Shown in pieces: positions 1 through 5,634 of a stretch of 7,859 nucleotides of DNA. Origin of the DNA: an uncultured Kiritimatiellota bacterium (GTDB taxonomy: Bacteria; Verrucomicrobiota; Kiritimatiellia; RFP12; UBA1067); contig CAKULR010000077.1 in NCBI GenBank assembly GCA_934667295.1, positions 1 to 7,859 on the forward strand, given 5' to 3'. A model generated the notes under the pieces. The model saw nothing but the letters and a program-made list of their open reading frames with translations, had not been told where the DNA came from and did no database searches. The translations under genes were made by a program, and so were the position numbers. The number at the start of each line of letters is the position of its first letter. Position 1 is the first letter of the stretch.

Positions 1-2
1 CG

Positions 3-476
3 ACCGCCCTTCCCAAGCCGCCACCCGCCGTCGTCCCGGCGAAGCCCCCGGTCGTGGAACCGCCGCCGCCGCCCACTCCGGCTCCGGTCGCGAAACCCAA
101 GCCCGTGGCCCAGCCCAAGCCCGCCCCCGTGGCGGTGGCGGCGAAGCAGAAGGTCGTCGAAGCCCCGGCGGTCGATCTCAAGACGGCGAAGCCGATCAGC
201 TACTTCGACGAGGTCGAGGACACGCCGCAGCCGGTCTCCACCAACGCCCCTTCCCCAGCTACGGCCCGACCGGACGCGACGGAGCGCGTCCCTCCCGTCC
301 GTCAAGGTGCGGCCCAATCGGGAGGGACGGGCTCTGTCCCGTCCGCATCCGCGAAGGTCGTGCAACCGCCTCCGAAGAAGCAGACCTCCGAGCGGACCGA
401 AGTGCTGAACGTGGGCACGAAGGACGGCGAGGCGATTCCCTGGCTCATCGAGCTGCCGGAAAACAGGGACAAATAA
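3..476 (+). CDS. Pro/Ala/Lys-rich protein of unknown function, 3' fragment
   Basis: The frame is open from the window edge to a TAA at 474-476, so only the C-terminal 157 residues or so are seen and the true start lies upstream (the GTG at 54 is merely the first internal start-like codon). The visible part is a low-complexity linker: repeated Pro-Lys and Pro-Ala units up to about base 165, then a mixed stretch with PISYFDEVEDTPQPV, then a Gly/Ser/Pro segment encoded by a palindromic element (271-345). It closes with a more ordinary-looking tail, LNVGTKDGEAIPWLIELPEN. Such Pro-Lys linkers occur in envelope-spanning proteins (TonB-like, FtsN-like), but no recognisable domain is visible here and I assign no function. 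Codon choice is GC-rich like the neighbours. The NYN gene follows after 58 bases on the same strand and could be cotranscribed. Confidence 0.7.
   Translation, partial: TALPKPPPAVVPAKPPVVEPPPPPTPAPVAKPKPVAQPKPAPVAVAAKQKVVEAPAVDLKTAKPISYFDEVEDTPQPVSTNAPSPATARPDATERVPPVRQGAAQSGGTGSVPSASAKVVQPPPKKQTSERTEVLNVGTKDGEAIPWLIELPENRDK
271..345. repeat. REP-like double palindrome inside the coding region
   Basis: Two inverted units of 27 bases (271-297 and 319-345) face each other across a 21-base spacer. The inner 11 bases are a perfect inverted repeat, CGTCCCTCCCG (287-297) against CGGGAGGGACG (319-329). Each unit also folds alone: GGACGCG (272-278) with CGCGTCC (285-291), and GGACGGG (325-331) with CCCGTCC (338-344), each with a 6-base loop. 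The units differ at three positions, and two of these form a compensatory change (a C-G pair in one hairpin, G-C in the other). This is the architecture of a REP doublet (BIME), with a G-rich GGGAGG foot next to a hairpin. The whole is 75 bases, an exact multiple of three, so the reading frame is kept. I see no second copy in this window. Confidence 0.6.
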
Positions 477-520
477 GACGGTCGCCGCGTACGGTTTGAG
501 ACATCGGTTTCAGTTAAAGC

Positions 521-526
521 AAGGAG
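521..526 (+). promoter_or_regulatory. Ribosome binding site deciding the NYN gene start
   Basis: AAGGAG lies 8 bases before ATG 535. It favours that start over the in-frame TTG at 496, which would add 13 residues unlike any NYN N-terminus and has no Shine-Dalgarno sequence. Confidence 0.75.
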
Positions 527-534
527 TTGAATAT

Positions 535-1218
535 ATGTCCCAGAAGGCAATGGTGTTCATTGACGGCGAATGGCTCTATCGAAGCCGCGTTGCGCTGTTC
601 ACGAAGCTCGGGGAGGAGAATTTCGAGATCGACTACGCGAAGCTTCCGAGGATCTTCTGCGAGGACGTGGCGAACAGGCTGGACGAGGATGTCTCGCTCG
701 TCCGCACGAGCTACTTCGGCACGATTCCCTCCGCGCGGTCCGGCTTCAATACGTCGAAGCAGTACGCCTTCTACGATTTTCTGGAGCGCAGCTGCGGCTA
801 CGAGACCGAGATCCACGAGGTGGACGTGGGGACGGACGAGAACTGGATCAAGATGTCGCTCGCCTCGTCGCTTCTGTACTACGCGGCGCAGCCCGGCGCG
901 TTCGACATCGCCCTTCTCGTCGGGGACGATCCGGACTATGCGCCCGTGCTGCGCCGGGTCCGCCTTTTCGGCAAGCGCGTCCAGATCGTCGGTTCCCACG
1001 ATGCGGACGGCAAGGAACCGCCGGCGGCGGCGACGCTCGCGAACCGTTCGCGCGTGGCGGACTTCCCCCTTCTCTGGATCGACGACCACGCCTCGGAGGT
1101 GCGCCTTGTCCGCGAGCGCGTCACGCGCACGTGCCGCCAGTGCGGCCGCGAGGAGGAGACGACCTGGGCCGGTCCCGAGTTCTTCTGCTCCGCCTGTCGC
1201 GGCCGCCACCGCAAGTAG
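535..1218 (+). CDS. NYN-domain (PIN-like, LabA/DUF88 type) protein with C-terminal zinc ribbon
   Basis: The product is 227 residues. NYN domains are PIN-fold RNases using a cluster of acidic residues and a metal; many bacterial members act on RNA. Here the first strand reads MVFIDGEWLY (Asp10; the family usually has DGENL, so Trp13 replaces Asn). The later GD-x-D loop is GDDPDYAPVLRR (131-141), followed by FGKRVQIVGS. The segment WIKMSLASSLLYYA (104-117) aligns with the family's WVDVALAxDxLYYA, so two usually conserved Asp appear as Lys106 and Ser112. A C-terminal CxxC-x14-CxxC (Cys200, 203, 218, 221) should bind zinc and may contact nucleic acid. The start is set by AAGGAG at 521. The gene converges on ilvA with 12 bases between stops and no hairpin terminator visible. 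Family assignment is firm; catalytic activity is doubtful. Confidence 0.87.
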   Translation: MSQKAMVFIDGEWLYRSRVALFTKLGEENFEIDYAKLPRIFCEDVANRLDEDVSLVRTSYFGTIPSARSGFNTSKQYAFYDFLERSCGYETEIHEVDVGTDENWIKMSLASSLLYYAAQPGAFDIALLVGDDPDYAPVLRRVRLFGKRVQIVGSHDADGKEPPAAATLANRSRVADFPLLWIDDHASEVRLVRERVTRTCRQCGREEETTWAGPEFFCSACRGRHRK

Positions 1219-1230
1219 GGCGCGGCGCTC

Positions 1231-2766
1231 TCAATCCCGGTTGCCGAGGAACAGGCGGTAGGCCGGGTTCCGCGACACGTCGCGGAAGGCGTAGCCGAGT
1301 TCCTTCAGGGTCGCCGTGAAGGCGGTCCGTTCGGCGGTCGGGACCTGGAGCCCCACGAGGACCTTGCCGTGGTCGGCGCCGTGGTTGCGGTAGTGGAAGA
1401 GCGTGATGTTCCAGCGGTTGGAGATCGCCTCCAGGAAGTCCATCAGCGCGCCGGGACGTTCGGGGAACTCGAACGTGTAGACGACCTCGTCGTGGATGCC
1501 GCGCGTGTGGCCGCCGACCATGTGGCGGATGTGCTCCTTGGCGAGTTCGTCGTCGGAGAGGTCGATCGTGCCGATCTTCGCGGCGGTGAGCTGCGCGACG
1601 ATGCGCTTCGTCTCCGCGCGGTCGGCGACGGAGAGGCCCACGAAGACGTAGGCCTTGTCCGGATCGAAGTAGCGGTAGTTGAACTCGGTGACGTTGCGCT
1701 TGCCGATCTTGCGGATGAAGGACTTGAACGCGCCGCGCTCCTCGGGGATGCGGCATTCGAGGATGGCCTCGCGCTTCTCGCCGATCTCGGTCTGCTCGGA
1801 GACGAAGCGGATGCGGTCGAAGTTCATGTTCGCGCCGGAGATGATGCAGGCGTAGGTTTCGTCCCGGGGGCCCTTCCGCGCCGCGTACTGCTTGGCGGCC
1901 GCGAGGGCAAGCGCGCCGGCGGGCTCGCAGATGGCGCGGGTCGCCTCGAAGATGTCCTTGATGGCGGCGCAGGTCTCGTCGGTCGAGACGCGGATGATGC
2001 CGTCGAGGAAGCGGCGGCAGAGGTCGAAGGTGATCTTGCCCGGCTTCTTGACGGCCACGCCGTCCGCGAAGAGCCCGACTTCGGAGAGCTCGACGCGCCG
2101 GCCGGCCTTGATCGAGCGGTCCATGCAGTCCGAATCGACCGGTTCGACGCCGAAGACCTTGACGTCGGGACGCACCGCCTTGAGGTAGACGGCGACGCCC
2201 GCCGCGAAGCCGCCGCCGCCGACGGGGACGAAGACGGCGTCGAGCGCGCCGGGGCGCTGGCGGAGGATTTCCATCGCGACCGTGCCCTGTCCGGCAATGA
2301 CCTCGGGATCGTCGTAGGGCGGAATGAACGTGTAGTCCTTCTCCTTGACGAGACGGGCGGCCTCCGCCGCCGCGTCCGAATAGGAGTCGCCGGCGAGCAC
2401 GATCGACGCCCCGTAGCCCTTCACGGAGGCGATCTTGATCTCGGGCGTCGTGACGGGCATCACGATGGTCGCCCTGCACCCCAGCACCTTCGCACTGAGC
2501 GCGACGCCCTGTGCGTGGTTGCCCGCCGACGCCGCCAGGACGCCCTTCTCCAGCGCGGCGCGCGGCAGCTGCGACATCTTGTTGTAGGCACCGCGAATCT
2601 TGAAGGAGTGGACACTCTGGAGGTCTTCGCGCTTCAGGAGAAAATGGTTGCCGAGCTTGCGGGAAAGCGCCGCCGCCTCTTCGAGCGGACTCTCGATCGC
2701 GACGTCGTAGACCTTGGAATTGAGGATACGGCGCAAATACTGATCCTGAAGACTCTTATCGTTCAT
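1231..2766 (-). CDS. ilvA: Threonine ammonia-lyase (threonine dehydratase), biosynthetic type
   Basis: This cytosolic PLP enzyme deaminates L-threonine to 2-oxobutanoate, the first committed step to isoleucine. The 511 residues are close to E. coli IlvA (514). The PLP lysine is Lys56 in SFKIRGAYNKM, preceded by LLKREDLQ; SAGNHAQGVAL (80-90), the Gly-rich phosphate loop VGGGGFAAGVA (182-192) and IISGANMNFDRIRF (308-321) complete the fold-II catalytic domain. Two ACT-like regulatory domains follow (about 329-402 and 423-505, the latter starting near GIHDEVVYTFEFPERPGALMDF), so the enzyme should be allosteric, classically inhibited by isoleucine. The start is the ATG at 2766-2764 with AAGGAG (2772-2777) 5 bases upstream; a longer frame exists but runs back through a terminator and a tRNA. 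No promoter is visible between that terminator and the start, so expression probably depends on read-through from tRNA-His. Confidence 0.96.
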   Translation of the reverse strand: MNDKSLQDQYLRRILNSKVYDVAIESPLEEAAALSRKLGNHFLLKREDLQSVHSFKIRGAYNKMSQLPRAALEKGVLAASAGNHAQGVALSAKVLGCRATIVMPVTTPEIKIASVKGYGASIVLAGDSYSDAAAEAARLVKEKDYTFIPPYDDPEVIAGQGTVAMEILRQRPGALDAVFVPVGGGGFAAGVAVYLKAVRPDVKVFGVEPVDSDCMDRSIKAGRRVELSEVGLFADGVAVKKPGKITFDLCRRFLDGIIRVSTDETCAAIKDIFEATRAICEPAGALALAAAKQYAARKGPRDETYACIISGANMNFDRIRFVSEQTEIGEKREAILECRIPEERGAFKSFIRKIGKRNVTEFNYRYFDPDKAYVFVGLSVADRAETKRIVAQLTAAKIGTIDLSDDELAKEHIRHMVGGHTRGIHDEVVYTFEFPERPGALMDFLEAISNRWNITLFHYRNHGADHGKVLVGLQVPTAERTAFTATLKELGYAFRDVSRNPAYRLFLGNRD

Positions 2767-2782
2767 CGCGGCTCCTTCATGC

Positions 2783-2810
2783 AAAAAAACCGTCCACGGA
2801 CGGGACGGTT
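2783..2810 (-). terminator. Intrinsic terminator after tRNA-His, directly ahead of ilvA
   Basis: Read on the minus strand, AACCGTCC (2810-2803) pairs perfectly with GGACGGTT (2795-2788) around a 7-base loop, and the transcript continues into an uninterrupted run of seven T ending at 2783. It starts 4 bases after the tRNA CCA end, and the ilvA Shine-Dalgarno begins 5 bases beyond its T-tract. It should end the tRNA-His transcript and must be read through for ilvA to be expressed from the same promoter. Confidence 0.85.
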
Positions 2811-2814
2811 GATT

Positions 2815-2891
2815 TGGGGCAAGAGACGGGGCACGATCCCGCAACCCTCAGATCCACAATCTGATGCTCTACCAATTGAGCTACTCTCGCC
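2815..2891 (-). tRNA. tRNA-His (anticodon GTG)
   Basis: A full cloverleaf can be folded on the minus strand. G-1 (2891) faces C73 (2818), the histidine identity pair. The acceptor stem is GCGAGAG (2890-2884) with CTCTTGC (2825-2819), containing one G-U pair. The D-arm is GCTC/GAGC, the anticodon stem TCAGA/TCTGA with loop TTGTGGA, anticodon at 2857-2855. The variable loop is 5 bases and the T-stem GCGGG/CCCGT. The CCA end is encoded (2817-2815). The length of 77 matches bacterial tRNA-His. The T-loop is ATCGTGC instead of the usual TTCRANN, so the T54-A58 pair is swapped to A54-T58. Confidence 0.95.
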
Positions 2892-2907
2892 ATCGAAAAC
2901 GTGGAAC

Positions 2908-2936
2908 AGTATACCGAATCCCGCAGGCGGTTGCAA
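2908..2936 (-). promoter_or_regulatory. Sigma70-type promoter for tRNA-His (and ilvA by read-through)
   Basis: On the minus strand, -35 TTGCAA (2936-2931) and -10 TATACT (2913-2908) are separated by exactly 17 bases, placing the start of transcription near 2901, about 10 bases before the mature tRNA 5' end. An A-rich stretch upstream (about 2941-2956, with six A in a row) sits where an UP element would be, as is common for stable-RNA promoters. Confidence 0.8.
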
Positions 2937-2997
2937 TGGGGAATTTCACCTTTTTTGAAGCCGCGTTCCCGGCATCCGCGCACACCGGGCGGATATG

Positions 2998-3006
2998 TGC
3001 TATACT
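2998..3006 (+). promoter_or_regulatory. Extended -10 promoter of aspS
   Basis: TGCTATACT is a TGn-extended -10 box; the predicted start is near 3013, leaving a leader of about 34 bases before the aspS ATG. The -35 region (about 2978-2983, GCGCAC) does not match consensus, which fits an extended -10 promoter. It is divergent from the tRNA-His promoter, with about 85 bases between the two -10 boxes. Confidence 0.65.
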
Positions 3007-3046
3007 ATGCGGCCAGTGATTTTGCAATAACGAAACGAGTGACACC

Positions 3047-4864
3047 ATGAGCGACATGCACCCCTACCGCACGCATACGTGCAACCAGCTCCGCAGGGAA
3101 GACGCGGGCAAGACGGTTCGCCTTTCCGGTTGGATGTTCCGCCTCCGCGACCACGGCGGCATCCTCTGCGTGGACCTCCGCGACCACTCCGGCCTCACGC
3201 AGGTCGTCGTCCACCCGAGCCGCAGCTTCTTCTCCCTCGTCGAGAAGGCGCACCTCGAAAGCGTCATCACCGTGACGGGCGAGGTGAAGCTGCGCGACCC
3301 CGAGACGGTCAACCCCAACCTCCCGACGGGCGAGATCGAGATCGAGGCGAACGAACTCGTGATGGAGGGCGCCTCCGCCGTCACGCCGCTCTACATTCCG
3401 GACGAGAAGGCCGAGGAGAGCGAGGACGTGCGCCTCAAGTACCGCTTCCTCGACCTGCGCCGCGAAAAGCTCCACCGCAACATCATGCTCCGCTCCGAGG
3501 TCATCCGCTTCCTGCGCGAGCAGATGTGGGCCAAGGGCTTCCACGAGTTCCAGACGCCGATTCTCACGGCCTCCTCGCCCGAGGGCGCGCGCGACTACCT
3601 CGTGCCGAGCCGTGTCCACCGGGGCATGTTCTACGCCCTTCCGCAGGCGCCGCAGATGTTCAAGCAGCTCCTCATGGTCTCGGGCTTCGACCGCTACTTC
3701 CAGATCGCCCCGTGCTTCCGCGACGAGGCCGCGCGCGCCGACCGCTCGCCGGGCGAGTTCTACCAGCTCGACATCGAGATGTCCTACGCGACGCAGGACG
3801 AGATCTTCGCCGTCGTGGAGGACGTCGTGGGCAGGACGTTCGCGAAGTTCTCCACCTGGACGTGCAACGCCGCCCCGTGGCCGCGCATCAAGTACCGCGA
3901 CGCGATGATGGTCTACGGCTCGGACAAGCCCGACCTCCGCAACCCGCTCAAGTGGTTCGACATGAGCGCCTTCTTCGCGAAGGCGAACTTCAAGGCGTTC
4001 GCCTCCTGCGTCGCGAACGGCGGCCTCGTCAAGGGTCTCCTCGTCAAGGGCATCGTGGGCGTCGAGGCGCGCACGTGGTTCGACAAGCGCGAGGCGTTCG
4101 TCAAGGAGAACGGCGGCAAGGGCCTCGGCTACATCAGCTGGACGAAGGAGGGCGAACTCAAGGGTCCGATCGCGAAGTTCCTCTCCCCCGAGCAGCTGGA
4201 GGAGATGAAGGCGCTCGCGAAGATGGAGCCGGGCGACTGCCTCTTCTTCATGGCGGCCGACGTCGACGAGTGCCACCGCCTCTCCGGGCTCGTGCGCACG
4301 AACATCGCCGACAACATGACGCACGACATCCGCGAGCACGGATGCTACAAGTTCTGCTGGATCGTGGACTTCCCGTTCTTCGAGAAGGATCCCGAGACCG
4401 GAAAGATCATCTTCTCGCACAACCCCTTCTCGATGCCGCAGGGCGGCCTGGAGGCACTGAACGGACCGGATCCGCTTGAGATCGAGGCGTACCAGTACGA
4501 CGTCGTATGCAACGGCATCGAGCTCTCCTCGGGCGCAATCCGCAACCACCGCATCGACATCATGGAGAAGGCGTTCGAGATCGCGGGCTACCCCAAGGAG
4601 GTCGTCCAGCAGAAGTTCGGCTGCCTCTACAACGCCTTCCAGTACGGCGCGCCGCCGCACGGCGGCATCGCGCCCGGCGTGGACCGCATGGTCATGCTCC
4701 TCACCGACACGCCCAACAGCCGCGAGGTCATCGCCTTCCCGATGAACCAGAAGGCCCAGGACCTCATGATGAACGCGCCGAACTACGTCACCGAACAGCA
4801 GCTCCGCGAACTCCACATCAAGATTCGCGGCACGAACGAGGGAGACGTCAAGCCGGTCAAGTAA
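3047..4864 (+). CDS. aspS: Aspartyl-tRNA synthetase (likely Asp/Asn non-discriminating)
   Basis: A class II synthetase that charges tRNA-Asp with aspartate in the cytosol. The 605 residues match bacterial-type AspRS, which carries a GAD insertion domain (E. coli 590). The N-terminal OB-fold anticodon-binding domain covers about 1-110 (LSGWMFRLRDHGGILCVDLRD). Catalytic motifs follow: FLDLRR (134-139), QAPQMFKQLLM (200-210), motif 2 CFRDEAARADR (223-233) and motif 3 GIAPGVDRMVMLL (540-552). The GAD insert lies between about 300 and 420. His36 occupies the place of E. coli Leu30; His there is reported for non-discriminating enzymes that also make Asp-tRNA-Asn. The ATG at 3047 has only a weak Shine-Dalgarno (ACGAG); an in-frame ATG at 3056 would lose just three residues. 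The gene is transcribed alone, between the extended -10 promoter at 2998 and the terminator at 4890. Confidence 0.97.
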   Translation: MSDMHPYRTHTCNQLRREDAGKTVRLSGWMFRLRDHGGILCVDLRDHSGLTQVVVHPSRSFFSLVEKAHLESVITVTGEVKLRDPETVNPNLPTGEIEIEANELVMEGASAVTPLYIPDEKAEESEDVRLKYRFLDLRREKLHRNIMLRSEVIRFLREQMWAKGFHEFQTPILTASSPEGARDYLVPSRVHRGMFYALPQAPQMFKQLLMVSGFDRYFQIAPCFRDEAARADRSPGEFYQLDIEMSYATQDEIFAVVEDVVGRTFAKFSTWTCNAAPWPRIKYRDAMMVYGSDKPDLRNPLKWFDMSAFFAKANFKAFASCVANGGLVKGLLVKGIVGVEARTWFDKREAFVKENGGKGLGYISWTKEGELKGPIAKFLSPEQLEEMKALAKMEPGDCLFFMAADVDECHRLSGLVRTNIADNMTHDIREHGCYKFCWIVDFPFFEKDPETGKIIFSHNPFSMPQGGLEALNGPDPLEIEAYQYDVVCNGIELSSGAIRNHRIDIMEKAFEIAGYPKEVVQQKFGCLYNAFQYGAPPHGGIAPGVDRMVMLLTDTPNSREVIAFPMNQKAQDLMMNAPNYVTEQQLRELHIKIRGTNEGDVKPVK

Positions 4865-4889
4865 GATCGGGTTCTTTCGGTAGCCAAAA

Positions 4890-4921
4890 GACGGGTCTCC
4901 ACGTGGGACCCGTTCTTTTTT
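4890..4921 (+). terminator. Intrinsic terminator of aspS
   Basis: ACGGGTC (4891-4897) pairs with GACCCGT (4907-4913); above a bulged T, CC (4899-4900) can pair with GG (4905-4906) over an ACGT loop, giving a GC-rich hairpin followed by TTCTTTTTT to 4921. It begins 26 bases after the aspS stop. Its last T is also the first base of the extended -10 of the next promoter. Confidence 0.88.
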
Positions 4922-4929
4922 GATATACT
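4921..4929 (+). promoter_or_regulatory. Extended -10 promoter of the PIN-toxin operon
   Basis: TGATATACT carries a TG dinucleotide one base ahead of a TATACT -10 box, the same design as the aspS promoter. No good -35 is seen at about 4901-4906, which lies in the terminator hairpin. Predicted start about 4936, giving a leader of about 24 bases to the ATG at 4960. Confidence 0.6.
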
Positions 4930-4959
4930 GCTTCAGGTTCGTGATTTGAGGAAAATGTA

Positions 4960-5451
4960 ATGGCGAAGGTATACTTGGAGACGACGTTTGTGAGCTGGTT
5001 TGCCGCACGGCCGACCAGCAACCCGGTTAATGCCGTAAAGCAGGCCTATACGCATAAGTGGTGGGAAGAGAATGGTACCGGGAATGACTTCTTTGTGTCT
5101 GGCTTTGTCGTTCAAGAGGCACAGTCGGGGGATGCCGAGCAAGCCGCCAAACGAGCCGAGTTCATTCGGGAATTTCCAATCCTGAATGGTGACATACCTG
5201 AGGTACGTGCCCTTGCATCACGGCTTATCAAAGAACATGCTGTACCCGAGAAGGAAACGACGGATGCCTTTCACATTGCAACGGCCGCCGTTTATGGCAT
5301 GGATGTACTTCTCACGTGGAATTGCAGACATATGGCAAACATTGTGACGTTGCCAAAGACCGCCGGCGTGATTGCCAAGGCGGGGTATCAATGCCCGAAG
5401 ATTGTAACGCCAAGAGACCTGATTGAACAGGAGGTGTCCGATGGAGAATGA
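4960..5451 (+). CDS. VapC-type PIN-domain protein, putative type II toxin
   Basis: The product is 163 residues. PIN-domain toxins of this kind are Mg-dependent RNases that cleave tRNA or rRNA when released from an antitoxin. Visible marks are the N-terminal strand VYLETTFVSW with Glu7 at the first acidic position (many members of this branch have YLETT rather than YLDTS), VVQEAQSGD with Glu53, TTDAFHIATAAVYGMDVLLTWNCRHMAN with Asp102 and Asn121, and the C-terminal IVTPRDLI, where relatives have ICTPEEL. All expected positions are present and the gene is full length. GAGGA (4948-4952) lies 7 bases before ATG 4960. GC content is clearly lower than in aspS upstream and the protease gene downstream, suggesting acquisition. 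The small gene that follows overlaps its last 11 bases. Family membership is secure; toxicity is inferred from family. Confidence 0.88.
   Translation: MAKVYLETTFVSWFAARPTSNPVNAVKQAYTHKWWEENGTGNDFFVSGFVVQEAQSGDAEQAAKRAEFIREFPILNGDIPEVRALASRLIKEHAVPEKETTDAFHIATAAVYGMDVLLTWNCRHMANIVTLPKTAGVIAKAGYQCPKIVTPRDLIEQEVSDGE
5429..5434 (+). promoter_or_regulatory. Ribosome binding site of the small partner gene, inside the toxin gene
   Basis: AGGAGG, a perfect Shine-Dalgarno and the strongest in this window, lies 6 bases before ATG 5441. It fixes that start over the earlier in-frame candidate at 5423 and implies that the downstream partner is translated more strongly than the toxin. Confidence 0.8.
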
Positions 5452-5629
5452 TGATCCTATCGTGTCGGAGATTCGAACCGTTCGTGCGCGCAATAACGCC
5501 ATGGCGGGCTATGATGTTGCAGAAGTGGCACGGCGCGCCTATGAAGCCGTCAAGAGCCTTGGCCTCCAGTTCAGCTCGCTAAAGCCCGTTCCCAAGACAA
5601 CCTGTGGCCTTGCCGTGCCGACACGGTGA
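5441..5629 (+). CDS. Small partner of the PIN protein, putative antitoxin
   Basis: The product is 62 residues. The N-terminus MENDDPIVSEIRTVRARNNA with following GYDVAEVARRAYEAVKS resembles small proteins (DPIVEEVR...YD... pattern) that I recall being encoded beside PIN genes of this VapC branch; I know no established name. It is likely mostly helical and has no obvious DNA-binding fold, so it may neutralise the toxin by direct binding without autorepressing. The last 10 residues or so (TTCGLAVPTR) look like an unrelated extension. The ATG overlaps the toxin's 3' end by 11 bases and has a perfect AGGAGG. The TGA at 5627-5629 overlaps a possible GTG start of the next gene. Base composition matches the toxin gene. 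The gene is real with fair certainty; the antitoxin role is inferred from position and resemblance. Confidence 0.72.
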   Translation: MENDDPIVSEIRTVRARNNAMAGYDVAEVARRAYEAVKSLGLQFSSLKPVPKTTCGLAVPTR

Positions 5630-5634
5630 AGTTC

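Noticed and set aside
514..1209. Minus-strand open frame opposite the NYN gene
   Set aside because: Low-complexity Arg/Ala/Val composition and no Shine-Dalgarno; a shadow of the plus-strand gene, which has clear motifs and an AAGGAG.
2766..2844. Longer ilvA start at 2844
   Set aside because: It would translate through the terminator and part of tRNA-His; the ATG at 2766 has a good Shine-Dalgarno and gives the normal IlvA length.
1369..2958. Long plus-strand open frame opposite ilvA and across tRNA-His
   Set aside because: Complementary-strand shadow of GC-rich ilvA; the frame runs through the tRNA gene and its promoter, which rules it out as a gene.
4955..4960. Start-stop mini-frame ATGTAA overlapping the PIN gene ATG
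   Set aside because: The GAGGA is only 2 bases from this ATG, too close to initiate there, while its spacing to ATG 4960 is normal; probably chance.
3005..5008. Very long open frame on the minus strand opposite aspS (667 codons, longer than aspS itself)
   Set aside because: It is rich in Arg, Glu, Val, Leu and Asp in the pattern produced by reading the complement of GC-rich codons, and has no recognisable domain; aspS on the plus strand is unmistakable.
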